The position numbers and the translations under genes are program-made. 9,188 nt of DNA, taken from NCBI GenBank assembly GCA_900769205.1, contig CAAGFS010000003.1, forward strand, positions 1 through 9,188, written 5' to 3'. This document shows positions 1 to 5,831 of this stretch, piece after piece (positions within the stretch are counted from its first letter, which is position 1; every line of letters starts with the position of its first letter). The stretch comes from Clostridia bacterium (GTDB lineage: Bacteria; Bacillota; Clostridia; Christensenellales; CAG-917). Under the pieces are notes generated by a model. It had not been told where the DNA came from, ran no database searches, and was given only the letters and a program-made list of their open reading frames with translations.

Positions 1-175
1 CAACGACGACGGTCTGCGTCGGCACGTCCTTGAACGCCTCGAAAGCCATGAGCGTCGCTATCTCGCTGATGACTTCTCTGAATTGTTTGGTGGAAGTGTT
101 TTTATCTCTGATGATTGCCACTTTGTGACGGATGAGCGGATGATCAAGAATGTGTACGTTTTCGTATTGCGTCAT
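1..175 (-). CDS. upp: Uracil phosphoribosyltransferase, N-terminal part (runs off the window)
   Basis: Only the first 58 codons are present. The enzyme joins uracil to PRPP to give UMP and pyrophosphate, the key cytoplasmic step of uracil salvage. Recognition rests on the family's characteristic start: VHILDHPLIRHKVAIIRDKN near residues 7-26, then the T-x-x-FRE-V-x-E-I/V-A-x-LMAFEAF stretch (about residues 29-48). This is the upp N-terminus; the PRPP-binding loop and uracil-binding C-terminus lie outside the window. The start ATG (173-175) has a good ribosome binding site, AGGAG six bases upstream. That site lies in the 13-base gap after the uracil permease stop codon, so the two genes are almost certainly one transcript and possibly translationally coupled. 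Pairing of permease and upp is common (uraA-upp in many bacteria). Confidence 0.95.
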   Translation of the reverse strand, partial: MTQYENVHILDHPLIRHKVAIIRDKNTSTKQFREVISEIATLMAFEAFKDVPTQTVVV

Positions 176-188
176 GATTGACTCCTTT

Positions 189-1805
189 TTATTGTTCGTT
201 TGCGCTTTGATGCGCTTCTTCGACGGTTTCGCAAGCGTTTTGTGCGGTTTCTTCCTGCGCTCCGACGTCAAACTTTGCGTTGGGAGCAACTGCGCCTGCG
301 ATAAGGCTTTGCGGATCTTCCTTCGCTTGTTCTTCATCGTTGCCGCCCTGTCTTTTTTCGATTGCGGTGATGATTGCGTGCACCACTATGCCAAGGATGA
401 GCGCGGTTGCGATGGAAGTGATGGTGATGGTTTTGTCAACCGTTCCGTTTTCGGCGAGATGATACGGGATCTTGATTGCAAGTCCGCCGATGCCCGCGAT
501 GAGTATCGTGGAAACCGTGAAGAGATTCTTGTTGTCGCCAAGGTCGATGTCTTTGAACATTTTGAGACCGCTGACTGCGATGAAACCGTAGAGCGTCAGG
601 CACACACCGCCCATCACGCAAGCGGGGATGGTTTGCAAAAGAGCCATAAGCGGGCTGACGAAGGACAAGACGATGCACATTACTGCCGCCGTGAGTATGG
701 TGGATACGGAAGCGTTTTTGGTGATTGCGACGCAACCGACGGACTCACCGTAAGTGGTGTTGGGGCAGATACCGAACACGGTGCCCGCGATGGAGCCTAC
801 GCCGTCGCCGAGAAGAGTGCGGCTGAGTCCGGGTTCGCCTTCGACAAGGTCCTTGCCGATGATGGAGCTGAGGTTCTTGTGGTCTGCGATGTGTTCCGCA
901 AAGACGACGAGCGCCACGGGCACGAACGCGAGCACCACTTCACCGACGCCCGCCCAAGTGAGCGTTGTGGAGATTCCGCCCGTTGCGGTCTGCACCGCTT
1001 CGCTGACGTTGCCGGTGACAAGCTCTTTGATTGCTTCGATGAGAGCAAAGTCGGGATAAGTAAGGAAGGATTGCACTTTGTCGCCTGCGCTTGCGGCAGC
1101 GTCGGAAAGCGGAGCAAAGTTGTTGACAAGGGGTTGCCAGTTGACTATCTTGAGATATTCAACGTCAAAGCAATATCCGAAAATCGAGAAGAAAGAAGCC
1201 ACGACGTAGCCTGCGCCGATGCCGATGATAAACGGAATGAGACGTCCCATCTTGAACTTCTTTTGAGTTGAGCAGACGCAGATCGTGATGAGCGTCACAA
1301 GACCGCAGAACAGTGCGACGAGGTTGTACGATTTGTTGATCATCGCGCCGCTTGCCGTGACGATGTCGCCCATTGCGTTGCCCGCAAGAGAAAGACCGAT
1401 GATTGCAACGGTCGGTCCGATGATGACGGGGGGCATGAGCTTGGACACCCATTTGCTTCCCGCAAACTTAATTATTATCGCCAAAACGACGTACACAAGT
1501 CCTGCAAGCACCGCGCCGAGAATGATTCCGCAATATCCGAATGCCAACGCTGTTGAGAGCGAGCTCAAAAACGCGAAGGAGCTGGATATGATGACCGGGC
1601 TCTTGAACTTTGTGAAAAGAAGATAAACGATGGTGCCGATACCTGCGCCGAGAATTGCAGCGGGCATTTGGGTGGGAAGACCGATGATTGCAGGCACCGC
1701 GATTGTCGCCGCCATGATGGCAAGCACTTGCTGGAACGCAAACACGAGCAATTTGCCGAAAGGCGGTCTGTCGTTGACGTCATAAACGAGTTGATTTTTT
1801 GACAT
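189..1805 (-). CDS. uraA: Uracil permease (NCS2 / UraA-PyrP family)
   Basis: A 538-residue integral membrane proton symporter importing uracil, member of the NCS2 (nucleobase:cation symporter 2) family. Many hydrophobic segments run from about residue 18 to 483, consistent with the 14-helix UraA fold. The diagnostic elements are SSSFAFLSSL (about 74-83), AEHIADHKNLSSIIGKDL (303-320) and the signature PNTTYGESVG (348-357). By alignment with E. coli UraA, E304 and E354 correspond to the substrate/proton glutamates E241 and E290. The uracil-type AEH-x-x-DHKN motif favours uracil over xanthine or uric acid. Start ATG is preceded by AGGAGAAAGACA. A hydrophilic tail of about 55 residues after residue 483, rich in Glu, Gln and Ala, is longer than I expect for the family. 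Upstream lies a leader with a small ORF and intrinsic terminator; downstream is upp, 13 bases away, giving uptake and UMP formation in one operon. Confidence 0.95.
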   Translation of the reverse strand: MSKNQLVYDVNDRPPFGKLLVFAFQQVLAIMAATIAVPAIIGLPTQMPAAILGAGIGTIVYLLFTKFKSPVIISSSFAFLSSLSTALAFGYCGIILGAVLAGLVYVVLAIIIKFAGSKWVSKLMPPVIIGPTVAIIGLSLAGNAMGDIVTASGAMINKSYNLVALFCGLVTLITICVCSTQKKFKMGRLIPFIIGIGAGYVVASFFSIFGYCFDVEYLKIVNWQPLVNNFAPLSDAAASAGDKVQSFLTYPDFALIEAIKELVTGNVSEAVQTATGGISTTLTWAGVGEVVLAFVPVALVVFAEHIADHKNLSSIIGKDLVEGEPGLSRTLLGDGVGSIAGTVFGICPNTTYGESVGCVAITKNASVSTILTAAVMCIVLSFVSPLMALLQTIPACVMGGVCLTLYGFIAVSGLKMFKDIDLGDNKNLFTVSTILIAGIGGLAIKIPYHLAENGTVDKTITITSIATALILGIVVHAIITAIEKRQGGNDEEQAKEDPQSLIAGAVAPNAKFDVGAQEETAQNACETVEEAHQSANEQ

Positions 1806-1859
1806 TGTCTTTCTCCTATATATATTTGTTTTTGTTTTGTTTCAATGCTGCCCGAGCGC

Positions 1860-1887
1860 AAAAAAAAGATGTCCGCAAAGGACATCT
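1860..1887 (-). terminator. Intrinsic terminator / putative attenuator in the uracil permease leader
   Basis: On the minus strand a perfect 8-bp stem (AGATGTCC / GGACATCT, positions 1880-1887 with 1867-1874) with a 5-base loop is followed by eight T residues. It lies between the promoter near 2050 and the permease start at 1805, so full transcription of the permease must pass it. That position makes it an attenuator rather than an end-of-gene terminator, unless a separate promoter lies between it and the permease, which I do not see. I found no upstream segment that would form a classic antiterminator with GGACATCTC. Confidence 0.85.
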
Positions 1888-1890
1888 CAA

Positions 1891-2007
1891 TCAGGCAATA
1901 TTCGTATCGTCGGAGCAAAAACGGCACTTTTCGGAAGAAAACGCAACCCCCGCAACGTCTGACGTTGCAATCACGGTTTTCTTGAGTTTGACAATCGCTT
2001 GTGTCAT
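1891..2007 (-). CDS. Small 38-codon ORF in the uracil permease leader (putative leader peptide)
   Basis: ATG at 2005-2007 is preceded by TTGGAGATCGGT, giving a GGAG Shine-Dalgarno six bases upstream. The frame encodes 38 residues beginning MTQAIVKLKKTVIATSDVAG and ending with a C-R-F-C motif and SDDTNIA, then TGA at 1891-1893. The stop is only 3 bases before the terminator stem, so a ribosome finishing this ORF would cover the stem's upstream arm. The inferred promoter places the transcript start about 20 bases before the ATG. I recognise no protein family. The best explanation is a regulatory leader peptide coupling translation to termination, as in E. coli pyrBI (a 44-codon leader), but a functional small CxxC protein with its own terminator is possible. 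Codon 30-31 lies in a T-rich patch (CGTTTTTGC) that could pause polymerase at low UTP. Confidence 0.55.
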   Translation of the reverse strand: MTQAIVKLKKTVIATSDVAGVAFSSEKCRFCSDDTNIA

Positions 2008-2036
2008 ACCGATCTCCAAGATTTACATTTGACAGT

Positions 2037-2065
2037 ATATTATCACAAGCAAATGATTTTCGCAA
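2037..2065 (-). promoter_or_regulatory. Putative sigma-70/A promoter for the uracil permease-upp transcript
   Basis: On the minus strand TTGCGA (2060-2065), a 17-base spacer and TAATAT (2037-2042); an overlapping TATACT (2034-2039) is an alternative -10. It lies in the AT-rich gap between the radical SAM gene and the leader ORF, about 30 bases before the leader ATG. The match is moderate, but spacing and position are right. Confidence 0.5.
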
Positions 2066-2175
2066 CCGATTTTCGACAATTTTTTTTGTTTTTTCGGCAT
2101 AACACGAAGCGTGTTGCAATTGTTCGCGTTTCACGGCAAAAACACAATATATTGATGTTTCTTATATATAAAATA

Positions 2176-3024
2176 TTATTTTTTATAAATAATGCGTTTC
2201 ACTTCTTCGAGGTCGAAATCGGGCACGTATTCTTCCGTGGCGCTGTCAAGCTCTTGTGAAAATCCGTTGTGAAGTCCCGCATCGAAAAAGGCGTCCGTTG
2301 CCTCGTCGTACTCGCTTTGAGTGATACGTCTTGAAAGCGTCGGATGAGAAGCGACGTTTTCCGTGGGGAAATACTGCCCCATCAGACTGACGTAAATATC
2401 CTTGTCAACGCTTGCAATATCTTCGAGCGCGATTTGCGTGTTGCGTATTGCTCCCGGAAGGACTAGATGTCTGACGATGACGCCACGTTGCATCATTCCG
2501 TCTTTGTCAAAAACGTCTTGCGGACGTTGACGGCGCATCTCTTTGAGCGCGTCGAGCGCGATTTGCCTATATCCTTTTGCACGAGAATACTCCCAGGCAA
2601 GCGCGTCGTCGCCGTATTTGAAATCGGGCAGATACACATCGACGAGTCCTTCGAGTTTTTGAAGGTTGGCGACGGTTTCGTATCCGCTGCTGTTCCACAC
2701 AATCGGGATTTTAAGTTGCGGTTTTGCTATTTTAAGCGCGTCTTTGAGTTGATTGGTATAGTTTGACGGAGTGACGAGATTGACGTTGTGCGCGCCTATA
2801 TCCTGCAAATAGAGCATACAGTCCACAAGTTGATTTTGATCGACTTCCAGCCCTTTTCCGCCGTGAGAAATCTCGTAGTTCTGGCAAAACGCGCACCGAA
2901 GATTGCATCCCGAAAAGAAGATAGTTCCGCTTCCCCTATCTCCCGAAAGACACGGTTCCTCAAAATGATGCAATCCGACTCTCGCTATTCTGAACATACC
3001 ACCCATTGCTCGTCCCGCACGCAT
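2176..3024 (-). CDS. Radical SAM protein, PflX / COG1313 family, N-terminus abnormal
   Basis: A 282-residue protein (276 if started at the ATG at 3004-3006). The radical SAM 4Fe-4S motif C-x3-C-x2-C is C40-NLR-C44-AF-C47, in the family-typical context GTIFFSGCNLRCAFCQNYEI. Other COG1313 hallmarks follow: GAHNVNLVTPSNY, IPIVWNSSGYE, VDVYLPDFKYGDDALA, IVRHLVLPG, YVSLMGQYFPT and a C-terminal YVPDF. The family is annotated as related to pyruvate-formate-lyase activase, but its substrate is unknown, so no reaction is assigned. Relatives usually begin with a short Cys-rich segment (C-x2-CPRxC...CG) before the ARxxLHxWEEP stretch; here HHFEEP starts at residue 19 and that segment is missing in frame. 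No start has a convincing ribosome binding site: AAAGGG at 3051-3056 is too far upstream. The gene follows the FAD oxidoreductase by 38 bases and probably shares its transcript. Confidence 0.85.
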   Translation of the reverse strand: MRAGRAMGGMFRIARVGLHHFEEPCLSGDRGSGTIFFSGCNLRCAFCQNYEISHGGKGLEVDQNQLVDCMLYLQDIGAHNVNLVTPSNYTNQLKDALKIAKPQLKIPIVWNSSGYETVANLQKLEGLVDVYLPDFKYGDDALAWEYSRAKGYRQIALDALKEMRRQRPQDVFDKDGMMQRGVIVRHLVLPGAIRNTQIALEDIASVDKDIYVSLMGQYFPTENVASHPTLSRRITQSEYDEATDAFFDAGLHNGFSQELDSATEEYVPDFDLEEVKRIIYKK

Positions 3025-3062
3025 TGCGCGACTTTGCGCGCCCGCGGTTTTGCCCTTTCAAA

Positions 3063-3428
3063 TCAATAAAGTTTCTTTTTGTTTTTGTACAATATACCGT
3101 CGTATTTTCTTTGCCATTTCGAGATTTTTTTCTCGTCATAGACGGCGGGTATCTTTTTTGCGATATTCTTTGCTTTAAGGCTCTTGACAACGCAGTTGAC
3201 CGCTTTGCAAACGAGCGGAAGGTGTCCGAGCAGAATAAAGACCTTTTTGACAATCGACTTTGCGGGGATTTTCGGTTTGGAATCTCCCGTGTCCGTGGTG
3301 ACAAGAGCAAGGTCTTCCTTTTCGATGAGTCCGCCGCCGAACACCCAATCTATCGTTTTGGGGTCGAGAGCGAGTGCCCAACGTTTGAGCACGTCCACAA
3401 ACGCAAAGTCCGCGCCGAGTTCCGTCAT
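3063..3428 (-). pseudogene. C-terminal fragment of the interrupted FAD-dependent oxidoreductase
   Basis: This 121-codon frame is exactly in phase with the oxidoreductase ORF at 3483-4409 and separated from it by one TAA (3483-3485) and 18 sense codons ending FFHRY before the ATG. Its start, MTELGADFAFVDVLKRWALA, resembles the C-terminal cap of NAD(P)/FAD-dependent (geranylgeranyl-reductase-like) oxidoreductases, where the conserved GSGI...KAGxM helix is followed by a Trp/Tyr-rich stretch and a (G)A-x-x-A-x-x-DVLKR-like helix. The C-terminus is very Lys-rich (KNKKKLY). The internal ATG lacks a ribosome binding site at proper distance, so I read it as the second half of one damaged gene, not an independent gene. 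The intact protein would have been about 448 residues. The radical SAM gene follows. Confidence 0.75.
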
Positions 3429-3482
3429 ATAGCGGTGGAAAAATCCCCACGTATTTTTTGCGGAAAAATCGGTGACGCCGTT

Positions 3483-4409
3483 TTAGATGACGTAGGTGGC
3501 AAACATATTGCCCGCTTTCATCGACGATTCTATTCCGCTTCCCATAAGGGGCATGGTCATAAACGCGCTGTCGCCGATTGCGACGTAGCCGTCCGCAACC
3601 GCGCGTGCAATGGACATACGCAGACAAATCTGCACTTTCCTTTCCTGCAACAGATGCGTGCTCAAAACGGGATTGCTTGCGCGAAGCGCCAAAATCACGC
3701 TTTCGATCTGCTCGTCGTCAAGACCGCCCACTCTGCCTATAAGCACGTCGACGTTGCCGTCTTCGTTGACGTTGCACCAACTTATGCCCGTCTGTCCGAG
3801 GTGTTTGAGATACAAAGTGCTGTTTATGCCTTCTTCTCTGGTCGTTGCGCCTTCAACCTTGTCGAAAAACGCACGGTAGCCGTACATAATATCCGTGGGT
3901 TCCGCGCAAGCCTGCACTCCGAACTTGTTCGGCACCTGCGCGCGCAATCGGGAATTCATACCGCTTGCGTCCACAACGACGTCGAAAAGCAATTCTTCTT
4001 TGTCCGCAACCACACCGCACACTCTGTCGTCGTTGACGACAAGGGACGTGACGGGGCAACAAAAACGCAATTCGCATCCCGATTCCCTTGCGAGATTTGC
4101 AAAATAATCCGCGAGTTTGCGCCTGTCAACGGATATTTCTTCCATAGGCGGACACGGCGGAACGGGGAGAGAATATTCTTCGTTTGGAGATACGAAAAGC
4201 CACTTGCTTTTCTGACAATACGCGCTCGCGTCTGGCATAGGCAAACCGACGATTTCGAAAATATCCGCGCGGATGTCGTCCTTCCACGGATAGCTCGTTT
4301 CGCCTTCTTTTTCCTTTTCAAACACGGTGACGGAGTGTCCCGCTCTTGCAAGTTTGATGGCGGCAACCATACCGCCTTGCCCCATACCGACGACTGCGAT
4401 TTTTGACAT
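3483..4409 (-). CDS. FAD-dependent oxidoreductase (geranylgeranyl-reductase-like), N-terminal 308 residues, prematurely stopped
   Basis: The N-terminal FAD-binding Rossmann fold is clear: IAVVGMGQGGMVAAIKLARAG with G-x-G-x-x-G at residues 8-13 and the ribose-binding Glu at 31 (VTVFEKE). A DASG-x-NSRLR stretch lies at 148-155, and the second FAD motif GDSAFMTMPLMGSGIESS at 279-296. This pattern belongs to the NAD(P)/FAD-dependent oxidoreductases that include geranylgeranyl reductases and flavin halogenase-like enzymes; the substrate cannot be told. The start ATG has a purine-rich site (AAAGGAAAGGAGAG). The gene follows guanine deaminase by 53 bases and precedes the radical SAM gene, suggesting one transcript. 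The ORF stops at TAA 3483-3485 just after the conserved KAGNMFATYVI helix, but homologous coding continues in the same frame for about 140 codons. The product is therefore probably truncated in its C-terminal cap and may be inactive. Sequencing error is an alternative. Confidence 0.85.
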   Translation of the reverse strand: MSKIAVVGMGQGGMVAAIKLARAGHSVTVFEKEKEGETSYPWKDDIRADIFEIVGLPMPDASAYCQKSKWLFVSPNEEYSLPVPPCPPMEEISVDRRKLADYFANLARESGCELRFCCPVTSLVVNDDRVCGVVADKEELLFDVVVDASGMNSRLRAQVPNKFGVQACAEPTDIMYGYRAFFDKVEGATTREEGINSTLYLKHLGQTGISWCNVNEDGNVDVLIGRVGGLDDEQIESVILALRASNPVLSTHLLQERKVQICLRMSIARAVADGYVAIGDSAFMTMPLMGSGIESSMKAGNMFATYVI

Positions 4410-4462
4410 AATCTTCTCTCCTTTCCTTTATCTATTCGGCATACGCCGCACGATTTCGATTG

Positions 4463-5752
4463 TCAGCCGAGCAAAATCTCGTTGCCCGCAACGTATTTTG
4501 CGACGATTCCGCCGATATCTCCGCAAAGATAGGAAAATCTTTCAAGCCGTTGGATTATGCCGAGCGGTTGCGGATGCGGAAGATGCGTGTCGTCAAGCAC
4601 CACCGCGTCGAACTCGAAACCGTCTTCAAAACTTCCGACTTTGCCGAAAAACTCTCCGCCGCCTTTTGTCGCCATATAGAAAGCGTTTGCAAAATCGAGC
4701 GGTTTTGAGTCTTCGTCAAGAAGTCTATGGCGTATTTTGGAAGCCTGTATCGCGTCAACCATTGCACGGAATATCGATTCCGTCTGACCGCCGGCAACGT
4801 CGCTTCCCAGTCCCACTTTCACGCCCTTGTCGAGATACTCTCTCACGGGTGCGACTCCCGAGCAGAGATTGTCGTTGGACGCCGGACAATGCGCAACAAA
4901 CACTCCGTTTGTGTGGATAAGCTCAACTTCTTCGGGCGTCGAATGCACGCAATGCGCCATAATCGTGGGCACTCTTTTGCCGTCTTTCGCCTTTCCGAAA
5001 AGTCCGAACTCATCGTACGCCCGCGCATAAAAGTCAACGTCCCTGTGAGTCTTAACCCATTCTATTTCCGCATAGTTTTCGCTAAGGTGCGACTGCACCG
5101 CAACGCCGTATTCCTTTTGCACTTCTTCAAGCCCTGCAAGCATTTTTTCCGAGCAACAAGGCACAAACCGCGGAGTGAGAATATACCCCGTATGCTCGAA
5201 CTTCTTTGCGCTTTCAATCAGTCTGCGAGTGTCGCCGACAGATTGTTCCACGCTTTCGTCAAGGAGATTTTTCGGCGCGCCTTCGTCCATATTGACTTTG
5301 CCCACAAGACATTTCAAGCGCGTGTCTTCAAGCATTTGCATAAGCAAAAGCGTTGCGTCCGCATGCGCGGTTGCAAACACGCACGCTCTGGTGGTCGCGC
5401 TGTTTCTGAGCGCTTTCGCAAAAATGGCGTATGCTTTTTTTGCATACTCCTCGTCCTCGAACTTGCTTTCTTCGGGAAACGCGTTTTGGTCGAGCCAATC
5501 CATAAGTTCGAGGTCCATACCGAGTCCGCGGAAAGCGTATTGCGACGCGTGAACGTGCAAATCGCAAAGTCCGGGCACTATGAGCCTGTCGTTGTAATCT
5601 ATGACTTCGAGGTCTTTGAACTTGTCGGGGACAGAGCGGAAAACGCCCTTGCACACGCCGTCTTTGCACACGACGTAGGCGTTTTCAAAAGCGCGTATCT
5701 CGTCTTTCGATTGCGAATAAAGGACGTTGCCCTTCAATATAAAATCTTTCAT
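4463..5752 (-). CDS. guaD: Guanine deaminase (amidohydrolase superfamily)
   Basis: A 429-residue cytoplasmic enzyme expected to hydrolyse guanine to xanthine and ammonia. It carries the full metal-dependent amidohydrolase set: PGLCDLHVHASQYAFRG with H66 and H68, SHLSEN with H222 followed by E229 and W232 (E-x-x-W), AHCVHS with H267/H270, HCPASN at 288-293 and the catalytic Asp in GSDVAGG (D318). HVHASQYAFRG and SHLSEN...EW are typical of guanine deaminase rather than of cytosine or chlorohydrolase relatives, though substrate is inferred. Length fits the family (about 430-450). ATG at 5750-5752 is the only possible start, as an in-frame TGA lies seven bases before it, yet no proper Shine-Dalgarno is visible (TTGAATTGAAAAAAT). 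A stable hairpin lies just upstream (5769-5801). The gene sits 79 bases after the nucleoside kinase and 53 before the oxidoreductase, in a nucleobase-salvage setting. Confidence 0.9.
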   Translation of the reverse strand: MKDFILKGNVLYSQSKDEIRAFENAYVVCKDGVCKGVFRSVPDKFKDLEVIDYNDRLIVPGLCDLHVHASQYAFRGLGMDLELMDWLDQNAFPEESKFEDEEYAKKAYAIFAKALRNSATTRACVFATAHADATLLLMQMLEDTRLKCLVGKVNMDEGAPKNLLDESVEQSVGDTRRLIESAKKFEHTGYILTPRFVPCCSEKMLAGLEEVQKEYGVAVQSHLSENYAEIEWVKTHRDVDFYARAYDEFGLFGKAKDGKRVPTIMAHCVHSTPEEVELIHTNGVFVAHCPASNDNLCSGVAPVREYLDKGVKVGLGSDVAGGQTESIFRAMVDAIQASKIRHRLLDEDSKPLDFANAFYMATKGGGEFFGKVGSFEDGFEFDAVVLDDTHLPHPQPLGIIQRLERFSYLCGDIGGIVAKYVAGNEILLG

Positions 5753-5768
5753 ATTTTTTCAATTCAAA

Positions 5769-5801
5769 CGGTTTACAAGCGCGTTTTGCGCTTATAAACC
5801 G
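5769..5801 (-). repeat. Imperfect inverted repeat between the kinase gene and guanine deaminase
   Basis: CGGTTTA-x-AAGCGC, loop of 5, GCGCTT-x-TAAACCG: 13 paired bases with one mismatch. On the minus strand it is followed by TTTGAATTG rather than a clean T run, so it would be at best a weak terminator of the kinase gene. It may instead be a processing or stability element ahead of guanine deaminase. A second small hairpin, CGTCAAAATGACG, lies at 5811-5823. Confidence 0.7.
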
Positions 5802-5831
5802 CAATTTTGCGTCATTTTGACGTTTTTGCTC

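Noticed and set aside
150..1271. Long plus-strand open frame (373 codons)
   Set aside because: It is the antisense of the uracil permease, which has complete family motifs; the plus-strand translation is rich in Asp, Cys and His with no recognisable domain.
1806..2040. PyrR-type antitermination in the permease leader
   Set aside because: I could not find the conserved PyrR-binding loop or an antiterminator arm complementary to the terminator stem.
2101..2115. AACACG-AAG-CGTGTT hairpin as a terminator of the radical SAM gene
   Set aside because: Neither strand has a T run after the stem; it may be a chance palindrome in an AT-rich gap.
1565..2134. Minus-strand frame of 189 codons over the permease leader
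   Set aside because: Overlaps the permease N-terminus out of frame, runs through the terminator, and gives no recognisable protein.
3483..3485. Stop codon recoding or an altered genetic code in the FAD oxidoreductase
   Set aside because: TAA serves as the normal stop of permease, kinase and radical SAM genes here, TGA ends others, and no recoding signal is visible.
3006..4406. Plus-strand open frame of 466 codons opposite the FAD oxidoreductase
   Set aside because: Shadow of the real gene; codon bias leaves the antisense frame open. Translation shows no family motif.
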